8,251 bases of DNA from Acidobacteriota bacterium (lineage in GTDB: Bacteria; Acidobacteriota; Terriglobia; Acidiferrales; UBA7541). How positions within the stretch are numbered: position 1 is the first letter of the stretch; each line of letters begins with the position of its first letter. The position numbers and the translations under genes are program-made. The stretch spans positions 1 through 8,251 of the forward strand of contig PKWH01000126.1 in assembly GCA_003131985.1 (NCBI GenBank), written 5' to 3'. The notes below the pieces were generated by a model, which worked only from the letters and a program-made list of their open reading frames with translations, was not told where the DNA came from and ran no database searches. Shown here piece by piece: positions 1 through 5,897 of the stretch.

Positions 1-315
1 TTTTTCCTCGCCAGTCAAGTAACCGAGACGATGGTTGCGGTTCAGAGTTCTCCGCTGCGCGATCTCTATATCGTGTACGCCGGTCGCAGCCCGGAGAATG
101 GACAGCCGGTAATCCACGCTTACCTGAACCCTCTCGTGAAATGGATTTGGTTTGGAGGAATCGTGGTTGTGCTGGGCACCGGATTGGCGATGCTGCCCAA
201 CCGGCGAGCAGCCCTGGTCCTGCGTCCCGTGAACGAGCAGGCTTGGGGAGATAGAGTGCAAGTGAGCGGGTCGCCGATTGCGGCAATTGCTCGACGAGGT
301 GACACCAGTGATTGA
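1..315 (+). CDS. ccmF: CcmF, cytochrome c heme lyase subunit (C-terminal end only)
   Basis: The reading frame is open from base 1, so the 5' part of the gene lies outside the window; 104 codons and a TGA at 313-315 remain. CcmF is the large polytopic inner-membrane protein that, with CcmH, transfers heme from holo-CcmE to apocytochrome c in the periplasm. The visible piece has the family's ending: a soluble stretch with DLYIVYAG, then NPLVKWIWFGG leading into a final membrane helix (about fragment residues 52-69), followed by a short polar tail. The N-P-L-V-x-W-I-W-x-G-G segment is what I recognise from the last helix of CcmF. The gene overlaps ccmH by 8 bases, and all following genes lie in the same direction. 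The call rests on the C-terminal tenth or so of a normally 600-plus residue protein, supported by its neighbours. Confidence 0.9.
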   Translation, partial: FFLASQVTETMVAVQSSPLRDLYIVYAGRSPENGQPVIHAYLNPLVKWIWFGGIVVVLGTGLAMLPNRRAALVLRPVNEQAWGDRVQVSGSPIAAIARRGDTSD

Positions 316-853
316 AGGCCACGTATCCGAGGCTCGCCGCTTTCGCACGCGCGCGAAATTGCTTCTTCTGGGGCTCGCAGCGCTGACTTTTGTTTTGCCG
401 ACCGCGCTCCTCTCCTCTCCCGTCTATGCACAGCAAACTGAGCGAGGGCGAGAGCTTGGCAAGCGAGTGAAATGCATGTGCGGCGGCTGCAACGATTCCG
501 CCACGGGATGCAATCACACGGGGGGCGCATTCTCGGGTCCTTGCGACACAGCGAAGGGGATGCAGAGCGAAATCAACGAGCGTGTCACTCGTAATGAATC
601 CGACGACCTGACGCTGCAAGCATTCGTGCAGGAATACGGACCCACTGTGCTGATCGTTCCGCCTGCGAAGGGTTTCAACCTCGCGGCCTGGGTTACACCC
701 GTCGTGATGCCACTATTAGCGTTCGTTCTCGTCTGGGTTGTAGTGCGCCGCTGGCGGCACAAGGCCACATTGGCCACCGCCTCAGGCCCCGCGATTCCCG
801 CCGAGTTTCTAGCGCGCGCGCAACGAGAAACTGGAAAAGATTACGATGAGTAG
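308..853 (+). CDS. ccmH: CcmH/CycL-family cytochrome c maturation protein, Cys-rich variant
   Basis: This is the thiol-redox subunit of the heme ligation complex; in known systems CcmH reduces or presents the apocytochrome CxxCH cysteines to CcmF. I chose the GTG at 308 (181 aa). GAGGTGA at 296-302 matches the anti-Shine-Dalgarno well at good spacing, the GTG overlaps the ccmF stop, and a clean signal peptide follows (RRFRTRAK, hydrophobic residues about 18-35, VYA|QQ near 41). TTG codons at 278 and 287 would add 7-10 unneeded residues. The usual LRCxxCxxQ motif is replaced by KCMCGGCN: cysteines at 56, 58 and 61, plus C68 in TGCNH and C79. The rest is typical: helical ERV..ESDDLTLQAFVQEYG, then PPAKGFNLAAWVTP and one membrane helix about 126-146 ending in RRWR. 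It overlaps the next gene by 8 bases. The family call is firm; the exact thiol chemistry is inferred. Confidence 0.88.
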   Translation: MIEGHVSEARRFRTRAKLLLLGLAALTFVLPTALLSSPVYAQQTERGRELGKRVKCMCGGCNDSATGCNHTGGAFSGPCDTAKGMQSEINERVTRNESDDLTLQAFVQEYGPTVLIVPPAKGFNLAAWVTPVVMPLLAFVLVWVVVRRWRHKATLATASGPAIPAEFLARAQRETGKDYDE

Positions 854-1178
854 CGTGGACGTCGCAGTCGCTTGCGCTTTGCTCGCTGCGGCGACGATTG
901 TTTTCATATTTATGGTTCAGCCGGACAGTTCTGATTCCGCGCCACATCGCACGAAATTAGACCAGTTGATGGAGCGCCGCGACGCAATTTACGAAAATCT
1001 GCGTGACCTGCGTTTTGAATACCGCGCCGGAAAGTTTTCGGAAGCGGACTACGAGGAGACGAAGCAACTTCTTGAAGTGGAAGCCGCCCGCGTACTCGCG
1101 GATATGGATACACTGACCGGCGGCACTCCCACGCCGGCTACTCGCCAAGCGGCGACAGAGAAGGCACAACATTCATGA
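846..1178 (+). CDS. Short CcmI-like membrane protein (N-terminal CcmI module only)
   Basis: A 110-aa protein with one N-terminal membrane helix (about residues 6-24), then a charged, helix-forming cytoplasmic segment (about 37-90) containing ERRDAIYENLRDLRFEYRAG and FSEADYEETKQLLEVEAARVL. This is the layout of the first helix and cytoplasmic loop of CcmI/CycH, the apocytochrome chaperone subunit of the heme ligation complex. The second membrane helix and periplasmic TPR domain of classical CcmI are absent; the protein ends in a polar Thr/Ala tail. The ATG overlaps the ccmH stop by 8 bases, and its own stop overlaps the next ATG by 4, so translation is probably coupled. GGAAAAG just upstream is a plausible ribosome site. 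Residues 52-77 align without gaps to residues 416-441 of the next protein, including A-G, E and D-Y. Membership of the CcmI group is likely; function as a full CcmI substitute is not shown. Confidence 0.7.
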   Translation: MSSVDVAVACALLAAATIVFIFMVQPDSSDSAPHRTKLDQLMERRDAIYENLRDLRFEYRAGKFSEADYEETKQLLEVEAARVLADMDTLTGGTPTPATRQAATEKAQHS

Positions 1179-2527
1179 ATCTCAGGTTCCCTAGTTTTCG
1201 AATTGCGCGCGCGACGGCAATCTCTTTTTTGGCCTTCATCGCATTTTTCGCCGCAGCGCCCCTTGCGCTCGCAGGTACGGTGTCGGGCACAGTGACCAAT
1301 GGAACCACCGGCAAGCCGGCGGCCGGCGCCGAAGTGATCCTGATTCAGCTTCAGGGCGGCATGCAGCCCGTGGCGAACACGAAAACCGACGCGAAAGGAC
1401 GATACTCGTTCGACAACCCCGGTCTTGGTGCCGGTGCGCCGATGCTCATTCGCGTCGTATACGGCGGCGTGAATTATCACGAGCCCGTTCCACCGGGAAA
1501 AACGACCGCGGACGTGCAGGTTTTTGAACCTACGGACAAACCGAGCGCGTTCACTGTCACCAACCACGCCGTGATCGTGCAGCCGAATGGATCTGATCTG
1601 ATGGTCGGTGAAGAATACTCCGTCGAAAATAAAACGCAGCCGCCCGTTGCATTTTACCGCGCAGACGGTTCCTTCGATTTCTCGATCCCTGATGGCGCGG
1701 ACTTCAGTCAGGCTTCTGCTTGGGGTTCTGCCGGAATGCCCGTGGTACAAGGCACCATTGATAAAGGCAAAAATAAATTGGCCATAGCGTTCGCGTTTCG
1801 TCCCGGTGAGAGCGGCGTGCGCATTTCGTATAAAGTTCCATACCCGGGCAATCAGATAGTCCTGAAAAATGTTTCGTCCTACGCCACCGACCGCTTGATC
1901 ATTGCCGCTCCTCCTTCGGTGCAGATTTCCGGCGACGGAATCACTCCTGCCGGACAAGATCAGGGGTTCAGTGTTTACACGCGAACAGGAGTAGCCGCGG
2001 ATGCGCCGCTAGCTATCAAGATCTCCGGCACGGCGCCGATGCCGCCGGCGAATCAGAGCGCCAGCGATAACGGCGCTCCGCCCGCAGGCGATAATTCCGC
2101 CAACGCGTCGGTGAACTCGCGGTTGGAAGCTTCCGGCGCCGAGGCTACTACCGTGGCGACGACCACCGTTCCGGCTCGCCTCGATAGTTTGAAATGGATT
2201 CTGGTGGGAGGCTTCGCGTCAATTTTCGCGCTGGGTTTTATTTACCTTTTCCGCCGGCCGCAAGTAATGGCCCCGACTAATGGTGACGCGCCTGCGGTTG
2301 CCACTGCCGCAACGAAGATAGCGTACTCGCCAGCCTCCAAAGAGGCGACGGCTGCCACGGAAGCTGTGGCCGAGGTTACGCGCGCGGTCACAGGAAGTCT
2401 TGATGAACTAAAAGACAGCCTTTTCCGCTTGGAACTTCGCCGCCAGGCGGGGACCATTACCGAGGACGATTACGATCGTGAGCGGCGGCAGATGGAAAAA
2501 GTGCTGCGCGATTTGGTGAGAGGCTAA
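1175..2527 (+). CDS. Secreted, membrane-anchored carboxypeptidase-regulatory-like protein with CcmI-like cytoplasmic tail
   Basis: A 450-aa protein of unproven function inside the ccm operon. A signal peptide (residues 1-33, cleavage near ALA|GT) leads into an Ig-like carboxypeptidase regulatory domain (about 34-115: GTVSGTVTNGTTGKPAAGAEVIL, later TDAKGRYSFDNPG). Residues about 120-285 look beta-rich and soluble, with no catalytic motif I can identify. A low-complexity Ala/Ser/Asn/Pro linker (about 288-335) precedes one membrane helix (about 340-358) ending in FRRP, which places the remainder in the cytoplasm. After an Ala/Thr-rich stretch, the tail (about 408-449) is helical and contains LRRQAG, TITEDDY and RQMEKVLRDL, the same pattern as the preceding CcmI-like protein. 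The start overlaps the previous stop as ATGA. From context it could be a periplasmic apocytochrome-handling or scaffold subunit that couples to the Ccm machinery; this is inference. No metallopeptidase motif is present, so it is not a carboxypeptidase. Confidence 0.75.
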   Translation: MNLRFPSFRIARATAISFLAFIAFFAAAPLALAGTVSGTVTNGTTGKPAAGAEVILIQLQGGMQPVANTKTDAKGRYSFDNPGLGAGAPMLIRVVYGGVNYHEPVPPGKTTADVQVFEPTDKPSAFTVTNHAVIVQPNGSDLMVGEEYSVENKTQPPVAFYRADGSFDFSIPDGADFSQASAWGSAGMPVVQGTIDKGKNKLAIAFAFRPGESGVRISYKVPYPGNQIVLKNVSSYATDRLIIAAPPSVQISGDGITPAGQDQGFSVYTRTGVAADAPLAIKISGTAPMPPANQSASDNGAPPAGDNSANASVNSRLEASGAEATTVATTTVPARLDSLKWILVGGFASIFALGFIYLFRRPQVMAPTNGDAPAVATAATKIAYSPASKEATAATEAVAEVTRAVTGSLDELKDSLFRLELRRQAGTITEDDYDRERRQMEKVLRDLVRG

Positions 2528-2537
2528 GCGGAACGCC

Positions 2538-3281
2538 TTGTCCGTAACTCCTGCTACTTCTCGTACTGCAGTCTCTCCCCTCGGTGTTTCTTTCAATAGC
2601 GTCGAAAAACGTTTCGGGTCGTTTGTGGCATTGCGCGGCGTCTCGCTGCAGATCCTTTCCGGCGAATTTGTGGCGTTATTGGGTGCAAACGGTGCAGGGA
2701 AGACAACCTTGCTGCGAATCGCCGCGATGCTTGCATGTCCTACGCGCGGCATAGTGCAATTTACCGTAGGCCAAGGATCGGGTGATTGTTCTAGCGCCGT
2801 AGAAGCGAAGAAGCTGACCGGTATGGTAGGCCACAGCACGCTGCTATACGACGAACTCACGGCTTCAGAAAATCTCACCTTGTTCGCGCAACTGTATGGT
2901 CTGGACGATATTCCTGTCCGCGTTGCCGATTCGTTACAGTCCTGTGGACTTGGATCACGCGCCGCAAGCCTGGTCCGAACATTTTCGCGAGGCATGCGCC
3001 AGCGATTAGCTGTCGCGCGCGCGCTGCTGCATCAACCTCGTCTTCTCCTGCTTGACGAACCTGCCGCGGGACTTGACCGTCAAGGTCTCGTCTGGCTCGG
3101 TACCACTCTCGAATCGCTGCGCAAAGATGGCTGCACGGTGCTGATGAGCACGCACGCGCGCAACGAATCGCTGGATCTTGCTACGCGAGCGCTCGTGTTG
3201 GAAGGCGGTCTCGTAAAGCAAGACAGCGGGTCGGGCGGCGATCCACACCCGATACTTGCGGCGCTGCGAGCGGACGCTTAA
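2538..3281 (+). CDS. ccmA: CcmA, ABC transporter ATP-binding subunit of the heme/cytochrome maturation exporter
   Basis: Cytoplasmic ATPase of the CcmAB complex, which uses ATP to release holo-CcmE from CcmC in System I maturation. It has 247 residues with all main ABC motifs: Walker A GANGAGKTT (49-57), signature FSRGMRQRL (149-157; RGM in place of the usual GGQ, as in other CcmA), Walker B LLLLDEP (169-175), D-loop GLD (178-180) and switch His206 in STH. The position where CcmA usually has the Q-loop glutamine (GHQ) reads GHS here (Ser100), followed by the family-typical LTASENLTLFAQLYG. The TTG at 2538 is the only possible start, because an in-frame TGA lies at 2517-2519 and no other start codon precedes the domain; the ribosome site (AAGCGGA, 2526-2532) is weak. 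It starts 10 bases after the preceding gene and its TAA touches the ccmB ATG. Confidence 0.92.
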   Translation: MSVTPATSRTAVSPLGVSFNSVEKRFGSFVALRGVSLQILSGEFVALLGANGAGKTTLLRIAAMLACPTRGIVQFTVGQGSGDCSSAVEAKKLTGMVGHSTLLYDELTASENLTLFAQLYGLDDIPVRVADSLQSCGLGSRAASLVRTFSRGMRQRLAVARALLHQPRLLLLDEPAAGLDRQGLVWLGTTLESLRKDGCTVLMSTHARNESLDLATRALVLEGGLVKQDSGSGGDPHPILAALRADA

Positions 3282-3956
3282 ATGAGCACCGCGCGCGCCG
3301 CTGCGATCCTGCTGGCCAAGGAGCTTCGGCTGGAGTTTCGCACTCGCGAGTTGTTGAGCGCGACAATCGTCTTTGCGATGGTCATCGTGGTGCTCTTCAG
3401 TTTTGCCTTCGATCCGACCGCCGCAGAATCGAGACGTTACGGCCCGGGCCTTCTCTGGATATCATTTCTGTTCGCAGGATCGCTGATGTTAAATCCATCG
3501 TTCGCGCGCGAGCAGGCGAACGACACGCTGGACGCTCTGCGGATGGCGCCCATCTCTCCCTTTGCGATTCTTTCGGCGAAGATGCTCGCAAATTTTATTT
3601 TCATGTCGCTCGTGGAGCTCGTCCTGGTCCCCGTTTTTAGTGTTTTGTACAACGTGTCTCTGGCCGGCGTGGCGGGCCGCTTGATCCTGGTGCTGGTGCT
3701 GGGGACTATCGGACTAACCGTCACGGGAACGGTTTTCTCCGCGATTTCTTCGCATGCGCGAATGCGAGAACTCCTCCTGCCGCTTCTCTTGTTGCCGATT
3801 CTGACGCCGCTGTTAATCGGTGCGGTCGAAGCCACGGCTTCATTGCTCGTGGATCAGCCGGAGCTAGACCGCACCTGGGTCGCGTTGCTCGCCGGATTTG
3901 ATATCGTGTTCCTGACGGCATCGTGGCTTTTGTGCGATTATTTAATCGAGGAATGA
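3282..3956 (+). CDS. ccmB: CcmB, membrane subunit of the CcmAB ABC transporter
   Basis: Integral inner-membrane partner of CcmA. It has 224 residues, the usual CcmB length, with about six predicted membrane helices (roughly 25-43, 56-72, 100-122, 131-155, 163-187 and 197-217). Family landmarks include the N-terminal KELRLEFRTRE, the cytoplasmic segment FAREQANDTLDALRMAPISP that couples to the ATPase, the SSHARMRELLLPLLLLPI stretch and TPLLIGAVEAT. The ATG directly follows the ccmA stop with no gap, so the two subunits are very likely cotranslated in balanced amounts. A 13-base gap separates it from ccmC. Nothing is truncated. Confidence 0.92.
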   Translation: MSTARAAAILLAKELRLEFRTRELLSATIVFAMVIVVLFSFAFDPTAAESRRYGPGLLWISFLFAGSLMLNPSFAREQANDTLDALRMAPISPFAILSAKMLANFIFMSLVELVLVPVFSVLYNVSLAGVAGRLILVLVLGTIGLTVTGTVFSAISSHARMRELLLPLLLLPILTPLLIGAVEATASLLVDQPELDRTWVALLAGFDIVFLTASWLLCDYLIEE

Positions 3957-3969
3957 CGAGACGCAACCG

Positions 3970-4686
3970 ATGAAAGGCCGAATCGCGTCCACGGTTTTTG
4001 CCGCCGCGCTGATTTTCTTCGCGGGATACGCGGCGCTCTTCATAGCGCCCGACGAAAGGACGATGCATGCCATCCAGCGCATATTTTATTTTCATTTGCC
4101 AAGCTGGATCGCCATGTTCACCGCGCTGTCCGTCGTCTTCGTTGCGAATGTCGCCTATTTGGCTACGCGCAAAGCGAAATGGGACGCGCTGGGCGTAGCC
4201 GGTGCGGAGGCTGGGGTGGTCTGCTGCACCATCGGCCTCGCCACCGGACCTTTGTGGGCGCGGCCGGTGTGGGGAATCTGGTGGACGTGGGACGCGCGAT
4301 TGACCACCACTTTCATCCTGTGGCTTCTTTACATTTCGTATTTGCTTTTGCGCGGCCTGCTCGACGACACTGAAAAGAAAGCGACGCTGTCAGCGATATT
4401 CGGCATTTTCGCTTTTCTAGATGTCCCGTTAGTTTACGTTTCGAATCGCCTGTGGCGCACGCAGCACCCGCAACCCGTGATTCTCGGCGGCAACGGCTCG
4501 GGCCTCGATCCCACCATGAGCAAAGTTCTTCTTCTTTGCGTTATTGCAGTGATGGGAGTGATGATTATCATTCTGCTAGACCGGTACCGGCTCGAGCGAC
4601 TCCGGCACGAATTCGAGGAGTTGCGTCAAGAAGTTGAGACTCGCAGCATCGCTCCGGCATCTATTCTTGGAAAGGAGAGTACATGA
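3970..4686 (+). CDS. ccmC: CcmC, heme-handling protein that loads heme onto CcmE
   Basis: A polytopic inner-membrane protein that binds heme at a tryptophan-rich periplasmic surface and attaches it to the chaperone CcmE. It has 238 residues and about six membrane helices. The diagnostic WWD motif is intact: WGIWWTWDARLTT at residues 101-113. The two expected heme-ligand histidines are present, H42 in RIFYFHLPSW and H166 in RTQHPQP, placed as in other CcmC (before and after the WWD loop). The last helix (about 184-203) is followed by a charged helical tail (DRYRLERLRHEFEELRQEVE) that looks coiled-coil-prone and is longer than I expect for minimal CcmC. A TGA overlaps the downstream small gene as ATGA. 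The ribosome site is weak (GACGAG, 3955-3960), which suggests translation partly by coupling to ccmB. The partner CcmE is not in the window. Confidence 0.93.
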   Translation: MKGRIASTVFAAALIFFAGYAALFIAPDERTMHAIQRIFYFHLPSWIAMFTALSVVFVANVAYLATRKAKWDALGVAGAEAGVVCCTIGLATGPLWARPVWGIWWTWDARLTTTFILWLLYISYLLLRGLLDDTEKKATLSAIFGIFAFLDVPLVYVSNRLWRTQHPQPVILGGNGSGLDPTMSKVLLLCVIAVMGVMIIILLDRYRLERLRHEFEELRQEVETRSIAPASILGKEST

Positions 4687-4823
4687 AGAATTTCGAGTAC
4701 CTGTTTACCGCGTGGATGGTGGTTTGGGCCGTATTTTTTGTCTATGAGCTGTCTATCGCTCAACGGCTATCGCGCTTGCGCGATGACATCGAAGCAGTGA
4801 AGCGGCAATTGCGTGAAAGGTAG
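4683..4823 (+). CDS. ccmD: CcmD-like small membrane protein
   Basis: A 46-residue protein starting MKNFEYLFTAWMVVWAVFFV: one membrane helix at about 7-22, then a basic amphipathic helix (AQRLSRLRDDIEAVKRQLRER). This is the CcmD pattern: a short single-span protein with a positively charged cytoplasmic tail, located right after ccmC. CcmD is known to stabilise the CcmC-CcmE-CcmAB complex and help release holo-CcmE. The ATG overlaps the ccmC stop by 4 bases, and a strong ribosome site (AAGGAG, 4672-4677) sits 5 bases upstream, which argues that it is a real gene. Sequence conservation in CcmD is low, so the call rests on size, topology and position. hemH follows after 17 bases. Confidence 0.8.
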   Translation: MKNFEYLFTAWMVVWAVFFVYELSIAQRLSRLRDDIEAVKRQLRER

Positions 4824-4840
4824 TTCGCGAGGAGTTCGTC

Positions 4841-5833
4841 ATGGATGGGCCGAAGAGAATTGCGATCGTACTGTTTCAATTGGGCGGGCCCGATAGCCAG
4901 GCCGCGGTCGAACCATTCCTGTATAGATTATTTTGCGATCCCGATATCATAAATTTCCCCGGCGCGTTCCTGGCACGAAAGCCGCTCGCCAAGCTGATTT
5001 CCACCACGCGCTCGAAAATCGTGCGCCAATACTACGCGGAAATTGGCGGAGGCTCGCCGATCCGCCGCCTAACCGAGCAGCAGGCCGGAGCGCTCCAAGA
5101 CGAACTGCGCCCCTACATTTCCGCGCGAACGATCGTTGCGATGCGTTACTGGTACCCCGATTCGCAACAAGCCATTGCTGCCCTCGAGAGCGCGCCATAT
5201 GACGAACTCGTCCTGCTTCCGCTTTATCCTCACTATTCTTTCGCCACCACCGGCAGCAGCTTGAAGGAATGGAACCGGCTTTATAAACCGCAGGTCCCGG
5301 TTCATGTGATCGACCACTTTTACGACCATCCCGATTACATTGCGGCGATTGTTGACCGGGTAAACGGCGTTCTGCAAGAGTTACCAAACCCTGATGAAGT
5401 GCACCTGCTCTTTAGTGCGCACGGCCTTCCGATGAAGTTAGTGGAAAAAGGCGATCCGTATCCGAAACAAATTCAGGAGACGGTGCAGCTTGTGCGCGAG
5501 CTTGGCGCTTGGCCGAATCCGCACGCTCTATGTTTTCAGAGCCGGGTGGGTCCGCAGAAATGGCTACAGCCGTCGCTCCCGGACACCATCGAGAAGCTCG
5601 CTCGAAGCGGGATCAAGCGCGTCCTGGTGATTCCGGTTTCGTTCCTGACCGAACACATTGAAACCCTGCATGAAATTAACATGGAAGCGCGGGAGCAGGC
5701 AGAGTCTCTGGGGATCAGTGAATTTCATATGATGCCCGCGTTGAATGATTCGCCGCTGCTAATTCGGGCACTCGCCGACCTGGTCCTTCGTTCTGTGGGG
5801 AAACGCAACGGCGTTTCCTCGATCGCATCGTAG
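4841..5833 (+). CDS. hemH: Ferrochelatase (protoheme/coproheme ferro-lyase)
   Basis: Inserts ferrous iron into a porphyrin, normally the last step of heme synthesis. It has 330 residues and is full length. Landmarks: N-terminal VLFQLGGPDS, the GGGSPIRRLTEQQA loop (69-82), MRYWYPD (101-107), LLPLYPHYSFATTGSS (125-140), the active-site LLFSAHGLP with His194, CFQSRVGPQKWLQPS (231-245), and PVSFLTEHIETLHEI with the metal-site Glu274 two residues after His272. His194 and Glu274 correspond to the conserved catalytic pair of the family. The ATG has a good ribosome site, GAGGAG at 4829-4834 with a 6-base spacer. It lies 17 bases after the CcmD-like gene and ends the operon. Whether the substrate is protoporphyrin IX or coproporphyrin III cannot be read from the sequence. 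A perfect inverted repeat lies in its last codons (see the repeat at 5797-5820). Confidence 0.95.
   Translation: MDGPKRIAIVLFQLGGPDSQAAVEPFLYRLFCDPDIINFPGAFLARKPLAKLISTTRSKIVRQYYAEIGGGSPIRRLTEQQAGALQDELRPYISARTIVAMRYWYPDSQQAIAALESAPYDELVLLPLYPHYSFATTGSSLKEWNRLYKPQVPVHVIDHFYDHPDYIAAIVDRVNGVLQELPNPDEVHLLFSAHGLPMKLVEKGDPYPKQIQETVQLVRELGAWPNPHALCFQSRVGPQKWLQPSLPDTIEKLARSGIKRVLVIPVSFLTEHIETLHEINMEAREQAESLGISEFHMMPALNDSPLLIRALADLVLRSVGKRNGVSSIAS
5797..5820. repeat. Inverted repeat in the hemH 3' end, possible hairpin
   Basis: Arms GGAAACGC (5799-5806) and GCGTTTCC (5811-5818) pair perfectly around an AACG loop. One G-T and one G-C pair extend the stem outward to about 10 bp (5797-5820). It lies just before the hemH stop, at the junction of two converging genes. 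No T-run follows it on either strand, so it is not a canonical intrinsic terminator. It could still slow transcription, protect the operon mRNA end, or be chance. Confidence 0.4.
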
Positions 5834-5897
5834 CCTGCAGTAATACTCTGGATCGAAACTTCGCAGCACCCACAATCGGAATCCCGCTAACGTGCAA

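Noticed and set aside
1049..1957. Minus-strand open frame of 302 codons
   Set aside because: It lies opposite the CcmI-like gene and the 450-aa gene, which have clear signal peptide, membrane and domain structure and operon overlaps. The minus product is Arg-rich with no recognisable domain, typical of an antisense shadow in GC-rich DNA.
2408..2995. Minus-strand open frame of 195 codons across the ccmA start
   Set aside because: It is opposite the ABC ATPase with intact Walker motifs; no domain or ribosome site supports the minus reading.
5834..5897. Intrinsic terminator in the hemH/DUF885 convergent gap
   Set aside because: I see no GC-rich stem followed by a T-run on either strand in this 64-base gap; the only stem is inside the hemH end.
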